The position numbers and the translations under genes are program-made. From positions 1-12,637 of the forward strand of contig JAFAWC010000299.1 in the NCBI GenBank assembly GCA_019242135.1: DNA of 12,637 nucleotides. Direction: 5' to 3'. Below are positions 7,062 to 12,637 of the stretch, one piece after another. The stretch is from Mycobacteriaceae bacterium. GTDB taxonomy: Bacteria; Actinomycetota; Actinomycetes; Mycobacteriales; Mycobacteriaceae. The stretch's first letter is position 1. Each line of letters starts with the position of its first letter. The notes under the pieces were generated by a model. The model was not told the origin of the DNA. It did no database searches and saw nothing but the letters and a program-made list of their open reading frames with translations.

Positions 7062-7170
7062 CAGCTCGCAACACATTTCTGCCGCCAGCCGACCGGCTCC
7101 TCTGGTTCCCCCCGAGCGGGCAATGGTAACGTGGTTCTCCAAATATTTTCGCAGTACGTGGAGGACGCGC

Positions 7171-7305
7171 ATGGCGGGCCGCACACCGACTTGGTATCAA
7201 GTCGGGGCAATATTGCGGGGTGATGGGCCGCCAACGCTTGGGTTCGGTATGAACGTGTCATGGGCGATGAGGTCGGGCCGCGCGATGGAGGTGGTGACCA
7301 GGTGA
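7171..7305 (+). CDS. Possible 44-residue leader ORF before the Mam genes
   Basis: A short frame begins at ATG 7171 with a strong ribosome site, GGAGG at 7160-7164, 6 nt upstream. It runs 44 residues (start MAGRTPTWYQVGAILRGDG, end MRSGRAMEVVTR) and its TGA overlaps the preferred GTG start of the first Mam gene as GTGA. I recognise no family and see no signal peptide or membrane segment. The good ribosome site and the coupling argue that it is translated, either as a real small protein or as a leader that brings ribosomes to the Mam gene. Against it are its ordinary composition and the lack of any known relative. A remnant of a lost upstream mce gene is possible but cannot be shown. Confidence 0.35.
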   Translation: MAGRTPTWYQVGAILRGDGPPTLGFGMNVSWAMRSGRAMEVVTR

Positions 7306-7985
7306 GCGCGGAGGTCGACGAGGCGACTGCCGACGACATGCACACACTGCTCCAACAGGCCGAAGCCGAGGCCGCCAAGGCCGAGGCCGCAGCGGCGGCC
7401 GCCCGGCAGCGGCTGAGTGCCCTGCAGTCGGGAAGCGACGACCCGCAAAAGCCCACCGCGGAGCAGCCGAGGCGGAAGGCCACGTCGTGGTTCAGGATCC
7501 GCGCCCCGCGGCGCTCCGTCGTCGCGAAAACACTTGCCGCACTTGTAATCATCGGCTCGCTGGTGTGCAGCGGTGTGATCGTGTACCAGCATCATCAAGC
7601 TTCGGTGAGACACCGGCACGCCGACGAGTTCGCCGCCGCGGCCGGCCAGGGGATCACCGCGCTGACGTCACTGGACTTCCGCAACGCCAAACAGGACGTG
7701 CAGCGCATCATCGACAACTCCACGGGCAGCTTCAGAGACGAATACGAGGTCAGGGCCGACGATTTCGTCAAGGTGGTCGAAGCGTCGAAGGTAATCGCCC
7801 GCGGGACGGTGACGGCCAAGGCGGTGCAGTCGATGACCGACGATGAGGCCACCGTGCTGGTCGCCGCGTCGGAGGAAATCACCAACGCCGCGGGCAACAA
7901 GGAACCGCGGGCCTACCGGTTCCGCGTCACAGTCACCCGCGACGGTGATCAGCTCAAGCTCTCGAAGGTGGAGCTGGTGCCGTGA
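7302..7985 (+). CDS. Mce-associated membrane protein 1 (orphan Mam)
   Basis: Single-pass membrane protein of 227 residues from the GTG start. Residues 15-43 are alanine/glutamate-rich (LLQQAEAEAAKAEAAA...) and should form a cytoplasmic coiled coil. Then come a basic, proline-containing linker (45-74), one transmembrane helix (about 76-96) and an extracytoplasmic domain with alternating charged and hydrophobic strands ending in LKLSKVELVP. This layout matches mycobacterial Mce-associated (Mam/Omam) proteins, which stabilise or assist Mce lipid-import complexes. The GTG at 7302 is chosen for GGAGG (7287-7291) 10 nt upstream; an in-frame ATG at 7260 adds 14 residues but has no ribosome site. The next Mam gene overlaps its stop (GTGA). 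No yrbE or mce gene is in the window, so this is an orphan pair. Confidence 0.87.
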   Translation: MSAEVDEATADDMHTLLQQAEAEAAKAEAAAAAARQRLSALQSGSDDPQKPTAEQPRRKATSWFRIRAPRRSVVAKTLAALVIIGSLVCSGVIVYQHHQASVRHRHADEFAAAAGQGITALTSLDFRNAKQDVQRIIDNSTGSFRDEYEVRADDFVKVVEASKVIARGTVTAKAVQSMTDDEATVLVAASEEITNAAGNKEPRAYRFRVTVTRDGDQLKLSKVELVP

Positions 7986-8575
7986 CCGCGGAGCAGACCA
8001 GTGTCGACGCGGAGGAAAACCGCACCGAAGACGACGACCGGCGCAGCCGTGGACGGTTGAGTCGCCTCGCTGGCACCATTACCCGGCGCCTGCCGGACAG
8101 GCTCGGTCCTGCCGTGTGGATTGTGCTGGTGGTGGCTTCGCTTGCACTGTTCGCGTCGCTCGCTTATTTCATGTACCGGCCCGATAAACAGACCGACGAT
8201 GCGGCGAACCGCGCCGCGCTCGCGGCCGCGTCGGAGGGGACCGTCGCGGTGTATTCGTACGCCTCCAACACCGTCGACCGTGACATCGACGCCGCCAAGA
8301 CTCACTTGACCGGCGACTTCTTGGCCCAGTACGAACGCGACTCCAAGACGGGGGTCGCCGCGGTGGCGAAGCAGAAACCCATGAAAACCAGCGCCACCGT
8401 GGTCGCCGCCGCCGTGTCGCAGCTGCGCCCCAGCTCCGCGGAAGTTCTGATCTTCCTCGATCAGACCACCACGACGGTGGGCGCTCCGGGGCCGACCATG
8501 TCGGTGGGAAGCCTGGTGGTGTCCCTTTCGAAAGTTAATGGCAAATGGCTCATTTCGGCGATGAAGCCGATCTAG
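7982..8575 (+). CDS. Mce-associated membrane protein 2 (orphan Mam)
   Basis: Membrane protein of 197 residues starting at GTG 7982, whose GTGA overlaps the stop of the first Mam gene. The N-terminus is acidic then basic (residues 1-40), followed by one transmembrane helix (about 43-64) and an outer domain. That domain contains the strand-rich LSKVNGKWLISAMKPI end typical of Mam proteins, where a tryptophan sits in a final W-L-I strand. The two Mam proteins probably form a hetero-complex, as paired Mam proteins are encoded together after mceF in canonical mce operons. In M. tuberculosis the orphan OmamA/OmamB pair is known to support Mce transporters encoded elsewhere; a similar role is inferred here. 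The gene is followed after 7 bp by acyl-CoA synthetase 3. Confidence 0.87.
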   Translation: MTAEQTSVDAEENRTEDDDRRSRGRLSRLAGTITRRLPDRLGPAVWIVLVVASLALFASLAYFMYRPDKQTDDAANRAALAAASEGTVAVYSYASNTVDRDIDAAKTHLTGDFLAQYERDSKTGVAAVAKQKPMKTSATVVAAAVSQLRPSSAEVLIFLDQTTTTVGAPGPTMSVGSLVVSLSKVNGKWLISAMKPI

Positions 8576-8582
8576 CGGTCTC

Positions 8583-10079
8583 ATGAGCATCTCGTTGTTG
8601 CTCGAGATGGCCTCGAGCAGTCCGGACACCGAAGCGGTGGTCTGCGATGAAACCCGGCTGACGGTCGGGGAATTGAGCGCGCTTGCCGACGGAGGCGCCG
8701 GTGTCATCGCCGCCTCCGGAGCCGGCAGCGTCGCGTACGTCGGGACCGGCGGTGTCATGTTGCCGTTGCTGATCTTCTCGTCGGCCCGGGCCGGCCGCGC
8801 GTTCACGCCACTGAACTACCGGTTGAGCGGCGAAGGCCTGAACGAGCTGATCGGCCGGCTTTCGGAGCCGCTGGTGGTGTTCGACGACGAGTATCGCGAC
8901 GTCGTCGGCGACGCCGGCGTCAAGAGCATCGACGTCGACACGTTCGTCGACCTGGCGCGCAGCGCCGAGCCGGCTTCTGAATTTGCCGACCCCGACGATG
9001 TGGCAATCGTGCTGTTCACATCCGGCACGACGTCACGCCCGAAAGCCGTTGAACTCTCACACCACAACTTGACCAGCTACGTGATGGGAACGGTCGAATT
9101 CGCCTCTGCGCAGCCCTCGGATGCCGTCTTGATCTGCGTGCCGCCGTATCACATCGCCGGTGTGAGCGCCGCGCTGTCCAACTTGTATGCCGGCCGAAAG
9201 ATGGTGTACCTGCGTCAGTTTGACGCCACCGAGTGGATCAGGCTGGTCCGCGACGAAGGGGTGACAAGCGCGACGGTGGTGCCCACGATGTTGGACCGGA
9301 TTGTCAGCGAACTCGAGGCGCACCCCACGCCGCTGCCGACACTTCGCACACTGGCTTACGGCGGCTCGAAAGTCGCGCTGCCTCTCGTGCGCAAGGCCCT
9401 CGACCTGCTGCCTGACGTCGGCTTCGTCAATGCCTACGGGCTCACCGAAACCAGTTCGACCATCGCGGTGCTGACCCCCGAGGCTCATCGCACCGCACAT
9501 CACGCGACCGACGAGATCCTCGCCCGACGGCTGGGCTCGGTGGGACAACCGGTGCCGGGTGTCGAAGTTCAGATCCGCGGCGACGACGGCGCCGTACTCG
9601 GTGCCGACCAGCCCGGTGAGTTGTACGTCCGCGGTGACCAGGTGTCGGGCCGCTACGCCGAACTCGGCTCGGTGCTCGACGACGACGGATGGTTCCCGAC
9701 CAAAGACCTCGCCGCCCTGGATCGCGACGGATACCTCTACATCATGGGTCGATCCGACGACACGATCATCCGCGGCGGCGAGAACATCGCGCCGGCAGAG
9801 GTGGAAGACGTGCTCGTCGAGCATCCGGCAGTGCGCGAGGTCGCCGTCGTGGGTGTGGAAGACCATAAGTGGGGTCAGATCATCGTTGCGGTGGTCGTCC
9901 CGGCCGTTGGGACCGATCCCGATCCCGAAGAACTGCGGTCTCACGTCCGCAGAACACTGCGTGGATCACGCACCCCCGACCGGGTCGTCTTCCGCGACGA
10001 GCTGCCCACCACACCGACCGGAAAAGTGTTGCGCCGCGACCTCGTCGACGAACTGAGCAGCGGCCAGGCCACGAGGTGA
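8583..10079 (+). CDS. Acyl-CoA synthetase 3 (AMP-binding, atypical motifs)
   Basis: ANL-superfamily ligase of 498 residues. The P-loop TSGTTSRPKA (146-155) ends in alanine instead of the usual glycine. YGLTET (285-290) is normal. The A7 motif reads GWFPTKDLAALDRDGYLYI (369-387), so the near-invariant TGD is TKD: D375, which binds the ribose, is kept but the preceding glycine is lysine. The hinge/A8 segment GRSDDTIIRGGENIAPAEVE (389-408) and the catalytic lysine K481 in TPTGKVLRR are present. It is probably an active CoA ligase or adenylating enzyme, but the TKD change could alter nucleotide or conformational behaviour. The ATG lies 7 bp after the Mam 2 stop without a visible ribosome site. 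Its co-transcription with Mam genes links acyl activation to envelope transport. The substrate is unknown. Confidence 0.92.
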   Translation: MSISLLLEMASSSPDTEAVVCDETRLTVGELSALADGGAGVIAASGAGSVAYVGTGGVMLPLLIFSSARAGRAFTPLNYRLSGEGLNELIGRLSEPLVVFDDEYRDVVGDAGVKSIDVDTFVDLARSAEPASEFADPDDVAIVLFTSGTTSRPKAVELSHHNLTSYVMGTVEFASAQPSDAVLICVPPYHIAGVSAALSNLYAGRKMVYLRQFDATEWIRLVRDEGVTSATVVPTMLDRIVSELEAHPTPLPTLRTLAYGGSKVALPLVRKALDLLPDVGFVNAYGLTETSSTIAVLTPEAHRTAHHATDEILARRLGSVGQPVPGVEVQIRGDDGAVLGADQPGELYVRGDQVSGRYAELGSVLDDDGWFPTKDLAALDRDGYLYIMGRSDDTIIRGGENIAPAEVEDVLVEHPAVREVAVVGVEDHKWGQIIVAVVVPAVGTDPDPEELRSHVRRTLRGSRTPDRVVFRDELPTTPTGKVLRRDLVDELSSGQATR

Positions 10080-10095
10080 GACAGGAAGGACGATC

Positions 10096-10398
10096 ATGGT
10101 CAAAACGGGCACACGGCTGAAAAGCCAGGTATGTGACACCGAGGTCATCGTCGTTAGGACCGGCGACGGCCTCGACGATCTGCGCGCCGGCGGCGCGCCG
10201 ATGCGAGAGATCGGATCAGAGGCGGCCTCGGACGCCGTTTTGGACCCGAAGTTCTCCGACGGCAATGTGATGGGCAAGCGCTACGTCGACGAGGCCGGAG
10301 CCGAGGTGTTGGTCACCAAGGCCGGTGCCGGCACACTCAGTATCGGCGACGTGCCGCTGAGCATCAAAGAGGCGAAGCCGCTGCCGGCCAGTGACTGA
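10096..10398 (+). CDS. Conserved small protein of unknown function
   Basis: Hypothetical protein of 100 residues. It has no signal peptide or membrane helix. It starts with a basic stretch containing LKSQVCDTEVIVVR (8-21), has a GGAPM segment (32-36), then GKRYVDEAGAEVLVTKAGAG (60-79) and a C-terminal SIKEAKPLPASD (89-100). I recall similar short proteins in actinobacteria, often beside acyl-CoA synthetases, in which extra cysteines occur near the GG-x-PM and L-x-TK positions; if that memory is right, this member keeps only C13. No function is assigned. The ATG at 10096 has a clear AGGAAGGA ribosome site (10083-10090). It lies 16 bp after synthetase 3, and its stop overlaps the next gene's GTG by 8 bp, so it belongs to the same operon. 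Confidence 0.8.
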   Translation: MVKTGTRLKSQVCDTEVIVVRTGDGLDDLRAGGAPMREIGSEAASDAVLDPKFSDGNVMGKRYVDEAGAEVLVTKAGAGTLSIGDVPLSIKEAKPLPASD

Positions 10399-11020
10399 CG
10401 CCGGCATGCAATCGCTCGTGATCGCTTCGGACTATCGCGTTCCCGATCCGACCCGAGTGCCGCGGCTTCTCGAGAGTCGCAAACCGGCGCTGGCCGACAT
10501 CGGAGCCCACCACGTCATCGTGCACGCCTCGACGATCGAACCCGGGCGGGTCCTCGTCAGCATTGCCGTGCGCAACCGCGAGCCCATCGTCGATCTCCTG
10601 CGGTCGCGGGTGTTCTTCGAGTGGTTCGACGCCGTGGGCGTCGAAGACATTCCGGCCGTCTTCGCCGGCGAGCTCGTTGACAGGATCGATTTCACCGAGG
10701 CCGCGCAACCCGTTCCGCCGGGCGTCATCATCGCCGTGATGACGTCGGTGCACGATGTTGCAGGACTGATCGAATGCGTGCGTCAGGCCCGTGGCAGATT
10801 CCGCGCCGCCGGCATCCGCAAGACCTGGATTTTCCAGGCCTTCGACGATCCACGGGAAGTGATGATTCTTCAGGAGATCGAAGACGAAAAGAGCGCGCGC
10901 CGATGGATCGAGAAGCCGGATCCTGCGGCCGAGTGGATGAATAACCCGGGAATCGGCGCGTATCCCCCGCTGTTCGTGGGGAAGTTCTTGCACATGATGC
11001 GAATCGACGAGACGGACTGA
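10391..11020 (+). CDS. Two-repeat alpha/beta-barrel-like protein, function unknown
   Basis: Soluble protein of 209 residues with no signal peptide. It appears to hold two similar halves of the ferredoxin-like, dimeric alpha/beta-barrel type. The first (about 42-100) has strand HVIVHASTIEPGRVLVSIAV, then a helix EPIVDLLRSRVFFEWFDAVG and strand AVFAGELVDRIDF. The second (about 112-205) has strand VIIAVMTSVHD, a helix, the strand KTWIFQAFDDPREVMILQEI, a helix EKSARRWIEK and a final strand LFVGKFLHMMRI. Such folds serve as small oxygenases, isomerases or stress proteins, but no catalytic signature is visible. The GTG at 10391 overlaps the preceding gene by 8 bp; ATG 10406 is an equally plausible start and neither has a clear ribosome site. 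The Bfd gene follows after 14 bp. Confidence 0.75.
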   Translation: MTDAGMQSLVIASDYRVPDPTRVPRLLESRKPALADIGAHHVIVHASTIEPGRVLVSIAVRNREPIVDLLRSRVFFEWFDAVGVEDIPAVFAGELVDRIDFTEAAQPVPPGVIIAVMTSVHDVAGLIECVRQARGRFRAAGIRKTWIFQAFDDPREVMILQEIEDEKSARRWIEKPDPAAEWMNNPGIGAYPPLFVGKFLHMMRIDETD

Positions 11021-11034
11021 TCGGATCGCGGCCG

Positions 11035-11214
11035 ATGTACGTATGTCTGTGCAAAGGGGTAACCAGCCAAACGGTTTCCGAGGTCGTGGCGCAGGGCGCC
11101 TCGACGACGAAGAAGGTGGCGAAAGCGTGTGGCGCCGGCTCGGACTGCGGTCGCTGCCGGCGCACGGTCGCCGCAATCATCAAAGCGGCGCCCAAAGCGC
11201 CCGAAACCCGCTGA
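11035..11214 (+). CDS. bfd: Bfd-type [2Fe-2S] ferredoxin
   Basis: Small iron-sulfur protein of 59 residues. The cysteines C4 and C6 (start MYVCLCKGV) and C38 and C41 (SDCGRC) fall at the same positions as in E. coli bacterioferritin-associated ferredoxin, giving the C-x-C...C-x-x-C ligand set of the Fer2_BFD fold. An extra C32 is present. In the classical system Bfd passes electrons to bacterioferritin to release stored iron, but no bacterioferritin gene is nearby. Here the protein might instead supply electrons to a partner in this cluster; the P450 is conceivable but unproven. The frame lies 14 bp after the alpha/beta-barrel gene and 18 bp before the DoxX gene, so it is likely co-transcribed with both. 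No strong ribosome site is visible before the ATG. The C-terminal tail (50-59) is lysine/proline rich. Confidence 0.9.
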   Translation: MYVCLCKGVTSQTVSEVVAQGASTTKKVAKACGAGSDCGRCRRTVAAIIKAAPKAPETR

Positions 11215-11232
11215 CACTGAGGAGGATCCGCC

Positions 11233-11757
11233 ATGACCGTCCAGGCATATGCCGTCGACACTGGATTACTGATCTTGCGGCTCTGTCTGGGCCTCACCCT
11301 CGCCGCACACGGCTTCAACAAGTTCTTCGGCGGCGGACGGATCCCCGGCACCGCTCGATGGTTCGAGAGCATCGGCATGAAGCCGGGCATGTTTCATGCG
11401 CGCATCGCGGCGACCACCGAAGTCACCGCCGGCCTCGGGCTTGCAGCAGGCCTGCTGACTCCGATCCCCGCCGCGGGATTCGTTGCATTGATGCTCGTCG
11501 CGGCTTGGACCGTGCATCGGCCCAACGGCTTCTTCATCGTGAAGGAGGGTTGGGAATACAACCTGGTGCTGGCGCTGAGCGCGGTCGCGGTAGCCACAAT
11601 AGGAGCCGGCCGTTTCAGTCTGGACCACGTGATCTTCGGCCGTAACTGGTGTGCCGGCTGGCCAGGCCTGGCGATTTCGGCGGGGTTGGGGTTGGCCGGC
11701 GGCATCGGGCAGCTGCTGATCTTCTACCGGCCGCCCGTGCAATCCGCCCAAAGCTAG
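11233..11757 (+). CDS. DoxX-family membrane protein
   Basis: Integral membrane protein of 174 residues with four clear hydrophobic segments (about 10-27, 60-78, 80-98, 107-125) and a possible fifth (146-165). The first helix and following loop, LLILRLCLGLTLAAHGFNKFFGG (12-34), carry the family's typical R-x-x-x-G...H-G-x-x-K pattern. DoxX-like proteins are implicated in thiosulfate-quinone oxidoreductase, in mycobacterial redox-stress membrane complexes and in several uncharacterised roles, so the exact job is not fixed. The ATG at 11233 follows a strong GAGGAGG ribosome site (11219-11225). As the last gene of the plus-strand run, after Bfd, it may form a membrane redox partner for it; this is inference from order. 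The stop is 47 bp from the convergent DUF559 gene's stop. Confidence 0.9.
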   Translation: MTVQAYAVDTGLLILRLCLGLTLAAHGFNKFFGGGRIPGTARWFESIGMKPGMFHARIAATTEVTAGLGLAAGLLTPIPAAGFVALMLVAAWTVHRPNGFFIVKEGWEYNLVLALSAVAVATIGAGRFSLDHVIFGRNWCAGWPGLAISAGLGLAGGIGQLLIFYRPPVQSAQS

Positions 11758-11762
11758 GCCCG

Positions 11763-11802
11763 TCGGCCGCGAACGTGGACTTCCGTGCACTGTTTCGGCC
11801 GA
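11763..11802. terminator. Weak candidate bidirectional terminator
   Basis: The 47-bp convergent gap holds TCGGCC (11763-11768) and its inverted partner GGCCGA (11797-11802), separated by 28 nt, with the 8-bp palindrome TCGGCCGA at 11795-11802. No T-run follows on either strand. A stem could form at the end of both transcripts, but the long loop makes this a weak call. Confidence 0.2.
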
Positions 11803-11804
11803 TT

Positions 11805-12637
11805 TCACGCAATAAGTCGGCGTTCGGGGCGCCAGCCGGCGGCGAGCAGGGCCGATCGGGTGCGCGCGACGATCGTTTCGCGCCGATACCGCAGCATGTC
11901 GCTGCTGACGCGTATGATCCGCCAGCCCAGCGCTTCGAGTTCGGCTTGCCGGTCGATGTCGCCGGCCCGCTGGCTCGAATCGGTCCAGTGGTGGGCGCCG
12001 TCGAACTCCACCCCCAGCTGCCATTCCTCATAACCCATGTCGAGGCGAGCGAGGAAGCCGCGGTCGTCGAAGACCTCGATCTGGGTTTTCGGCCGTGGCA
12101 AGCCGGCCATCACCAAGATGAGCCTGGTGCGGGTCTCCTGCGGCGACTCGGCGCCGGGATCGGATAGGGCCAGCGCCCGCCGCAGCTGCCCCACGCCGCG
12201 CCCGCCGCGATGCCGATCGACCAGCAACTCGACGTCACCGGCTGTCAGGTTGGTCGCCCTCATGAGGGCGTCGAGCCAGATGACGGCCGCGGTGAAAGTT
12301 CGTCTGCGGCCGATGTCGAAGGCGGTCCTGGCAGGTGTGGTGACGGGTATTCCGCGCACGGTGCATACCTCGTCGTCCCGCAGCGCGTCGCTGTACAGCA
12401 CGATGTCGCCGGCCGGCCGGTCGCGGCTGGCCCGGTTGAGCTCGGCGGGCGTCCGCGCATTGATCCATTTGGTGCCGTGCAGCGCCGCTGCCGACATGCC
12501 GGCAACCGTTGCCTGCCTGCGTGACCACAGCCAGGCCGCAACGGCTTTCGTCGACGCCGTCACTGTCACATCTTGGGGCGCGTACACGTTGCGAAAGATC
12601 CGCTGATATTTCGTGCGCAGCTGGTAGCGGCTCACGT
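11805..12637 (-). CDS. DUF559 protein (PD-(D/E)xK nuclease-like), probably 5'-partial
   Basis: At least 276 residues, read from the right edge of the window. The C-terminal part matches the DUF559/Vsr-like endonuclease fold: SPQETRTR (164-171) with E167, then FLARLDMGYEEWQLGVEFDG (194-213) supplying D199 and E210 of a PD-(D/E)xK-like site, followed by AHHW and DIDRQAELEALGWRIIRVSSD (226-246). The N-terminal part (LRTKYQRIFRNVYAP, 6-20) resembles the winged-helix, AbiEi-antitoxin-like domain often fused to DUF559 in mycobacteria. A GTG lies at 12635, but similar proteins usually have some 15 more residues before SRYQLR, so the true start is probably outside the window. These genes are numerous and mostly uncharacterised in mycobacteria; roles in defence or DNA repair are speculative. 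The gene ends against the DoxX gene and shows no functional tie to the cluster. Confidence 0.85.
   Translation of the reverse strand, partial: VSRYQLRTKYQRIFRNVYAPQDVTVTASTKAVAAWLWSRRQATVAGMSAAALHGTKWINARTPAELNRASRDRPAGDIVLYSDALRDDEVCTVRGIPVTTPARTAFDIGRRRTFTAAVIWLDALMRATNLTAGDVELLVDRHRGGRGVGQLRRALALSDPGAESPQETRTRLILVMAGLPRPKTQIEVFDDRGFLARLDMGYEEWQLGVEFDGAHHWTDSSQRAGDIDRQAELEALGWRIIRVSSDMLRYRRETIVARTRSALLAAGWRPERRLIA

Noticed and set aside
9057..9944. 295-codon minus-strand open frame opposite acyl-CoA synthetase 3
   Set aside because: Antisense shadow of a well-supported gene with no recognisable motif.
1..12637. CRISPR arrays, tRNA genes, insertion sequences or phage genes
   Set aside because: No regularly spaced direct repeats, no cloverleaf-like segments, and no transposase, integrase or terminal inverted repeats were seen on reading either strand.

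Overview
The window is G+C-rich actinobacterial DNA, and the gene content points to a mycobacterium (Mycobacterium or Mycolicibacterium). The evidence is a tandem pair of Mce-associated membrane proteins, a small secreted MmpS-like protein, three FadD-type acyl-CoA synthetases, a cytochrome P450 and a DUF559 protein of the kind common in that genus. There are no tRNA or rRNA genes, no CRISPR array and no insertion sequence that I can see.

Layout. The left edge carries the N-terminal two thirds of a cytochrome P450 (minus strand, runs off the window). It diverges from a TetR-family regulator (plus strand). The regulator converges on a two-gene minus-strand unit: an enoyl-CoA hydratase/isomerase-family protein followed, through an ATGA overlap, by a secreted MmpS-like protein. 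The hydratase gene diverges across only 59 bp from a plus-strand run of acyl-CoA synthetase 1, an ACMSD-type amidohydrolase and a FadD3-like acyl-CoA synthetase 2 (the last two joined by an ATGA overlap). After a roughly 150-280 bp gap holding a perfect inverted repeat, a second tightly packed plus-strand run follows: a possible 44-residue ORF, two orphan Mce-associated (Mam) membrane proteins, acyl-CoA synthetase 3, a 100-residue conserved protein of unknown function, a two-repeat alpha/beta-barrel-like protein, a Bfd-type [2Fe-2S] ferredoxin and a DoxX-family membrane protein. The right edge holds a convergent DUF559 (PD-(D/E)xK-like) gene, probably cut at its 5' end.

How the genes may work together (inference). 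P450 oxidation, CoA activation by up to three ligases, hydration or isomerisation by the ECH protein and hydrolysis or decarboxylation by the amidohydrolase together look like a catabolic pathway for a cyclic or otherwise unusual carboxylic acid. The Mam proteins and the secreted MmpS-like protein suggest an envelope or lipid-import link. The substrate cannot be read from the sequence.

The clearest regulatory signals are two promoter-operator arrangements. One is a near-consensus promoter (TTGGCA, 17 bp, TAACAT) before synthetase 1 whose spacer is almost exactly filled by a perfect 19-bp inverted repeat; it predicts a leaderless mRNA. The other is a second promoter (TTGCAA, 17 bp, TATCGT) in the 3' end of synthetase 1, whose -10 lies inside a GAGAA/TTCTC inverted repeat just before the amidohydrolase. 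A shared 9-mer, ATCGTTCTC, links the two regions and suggests one regulator for both.
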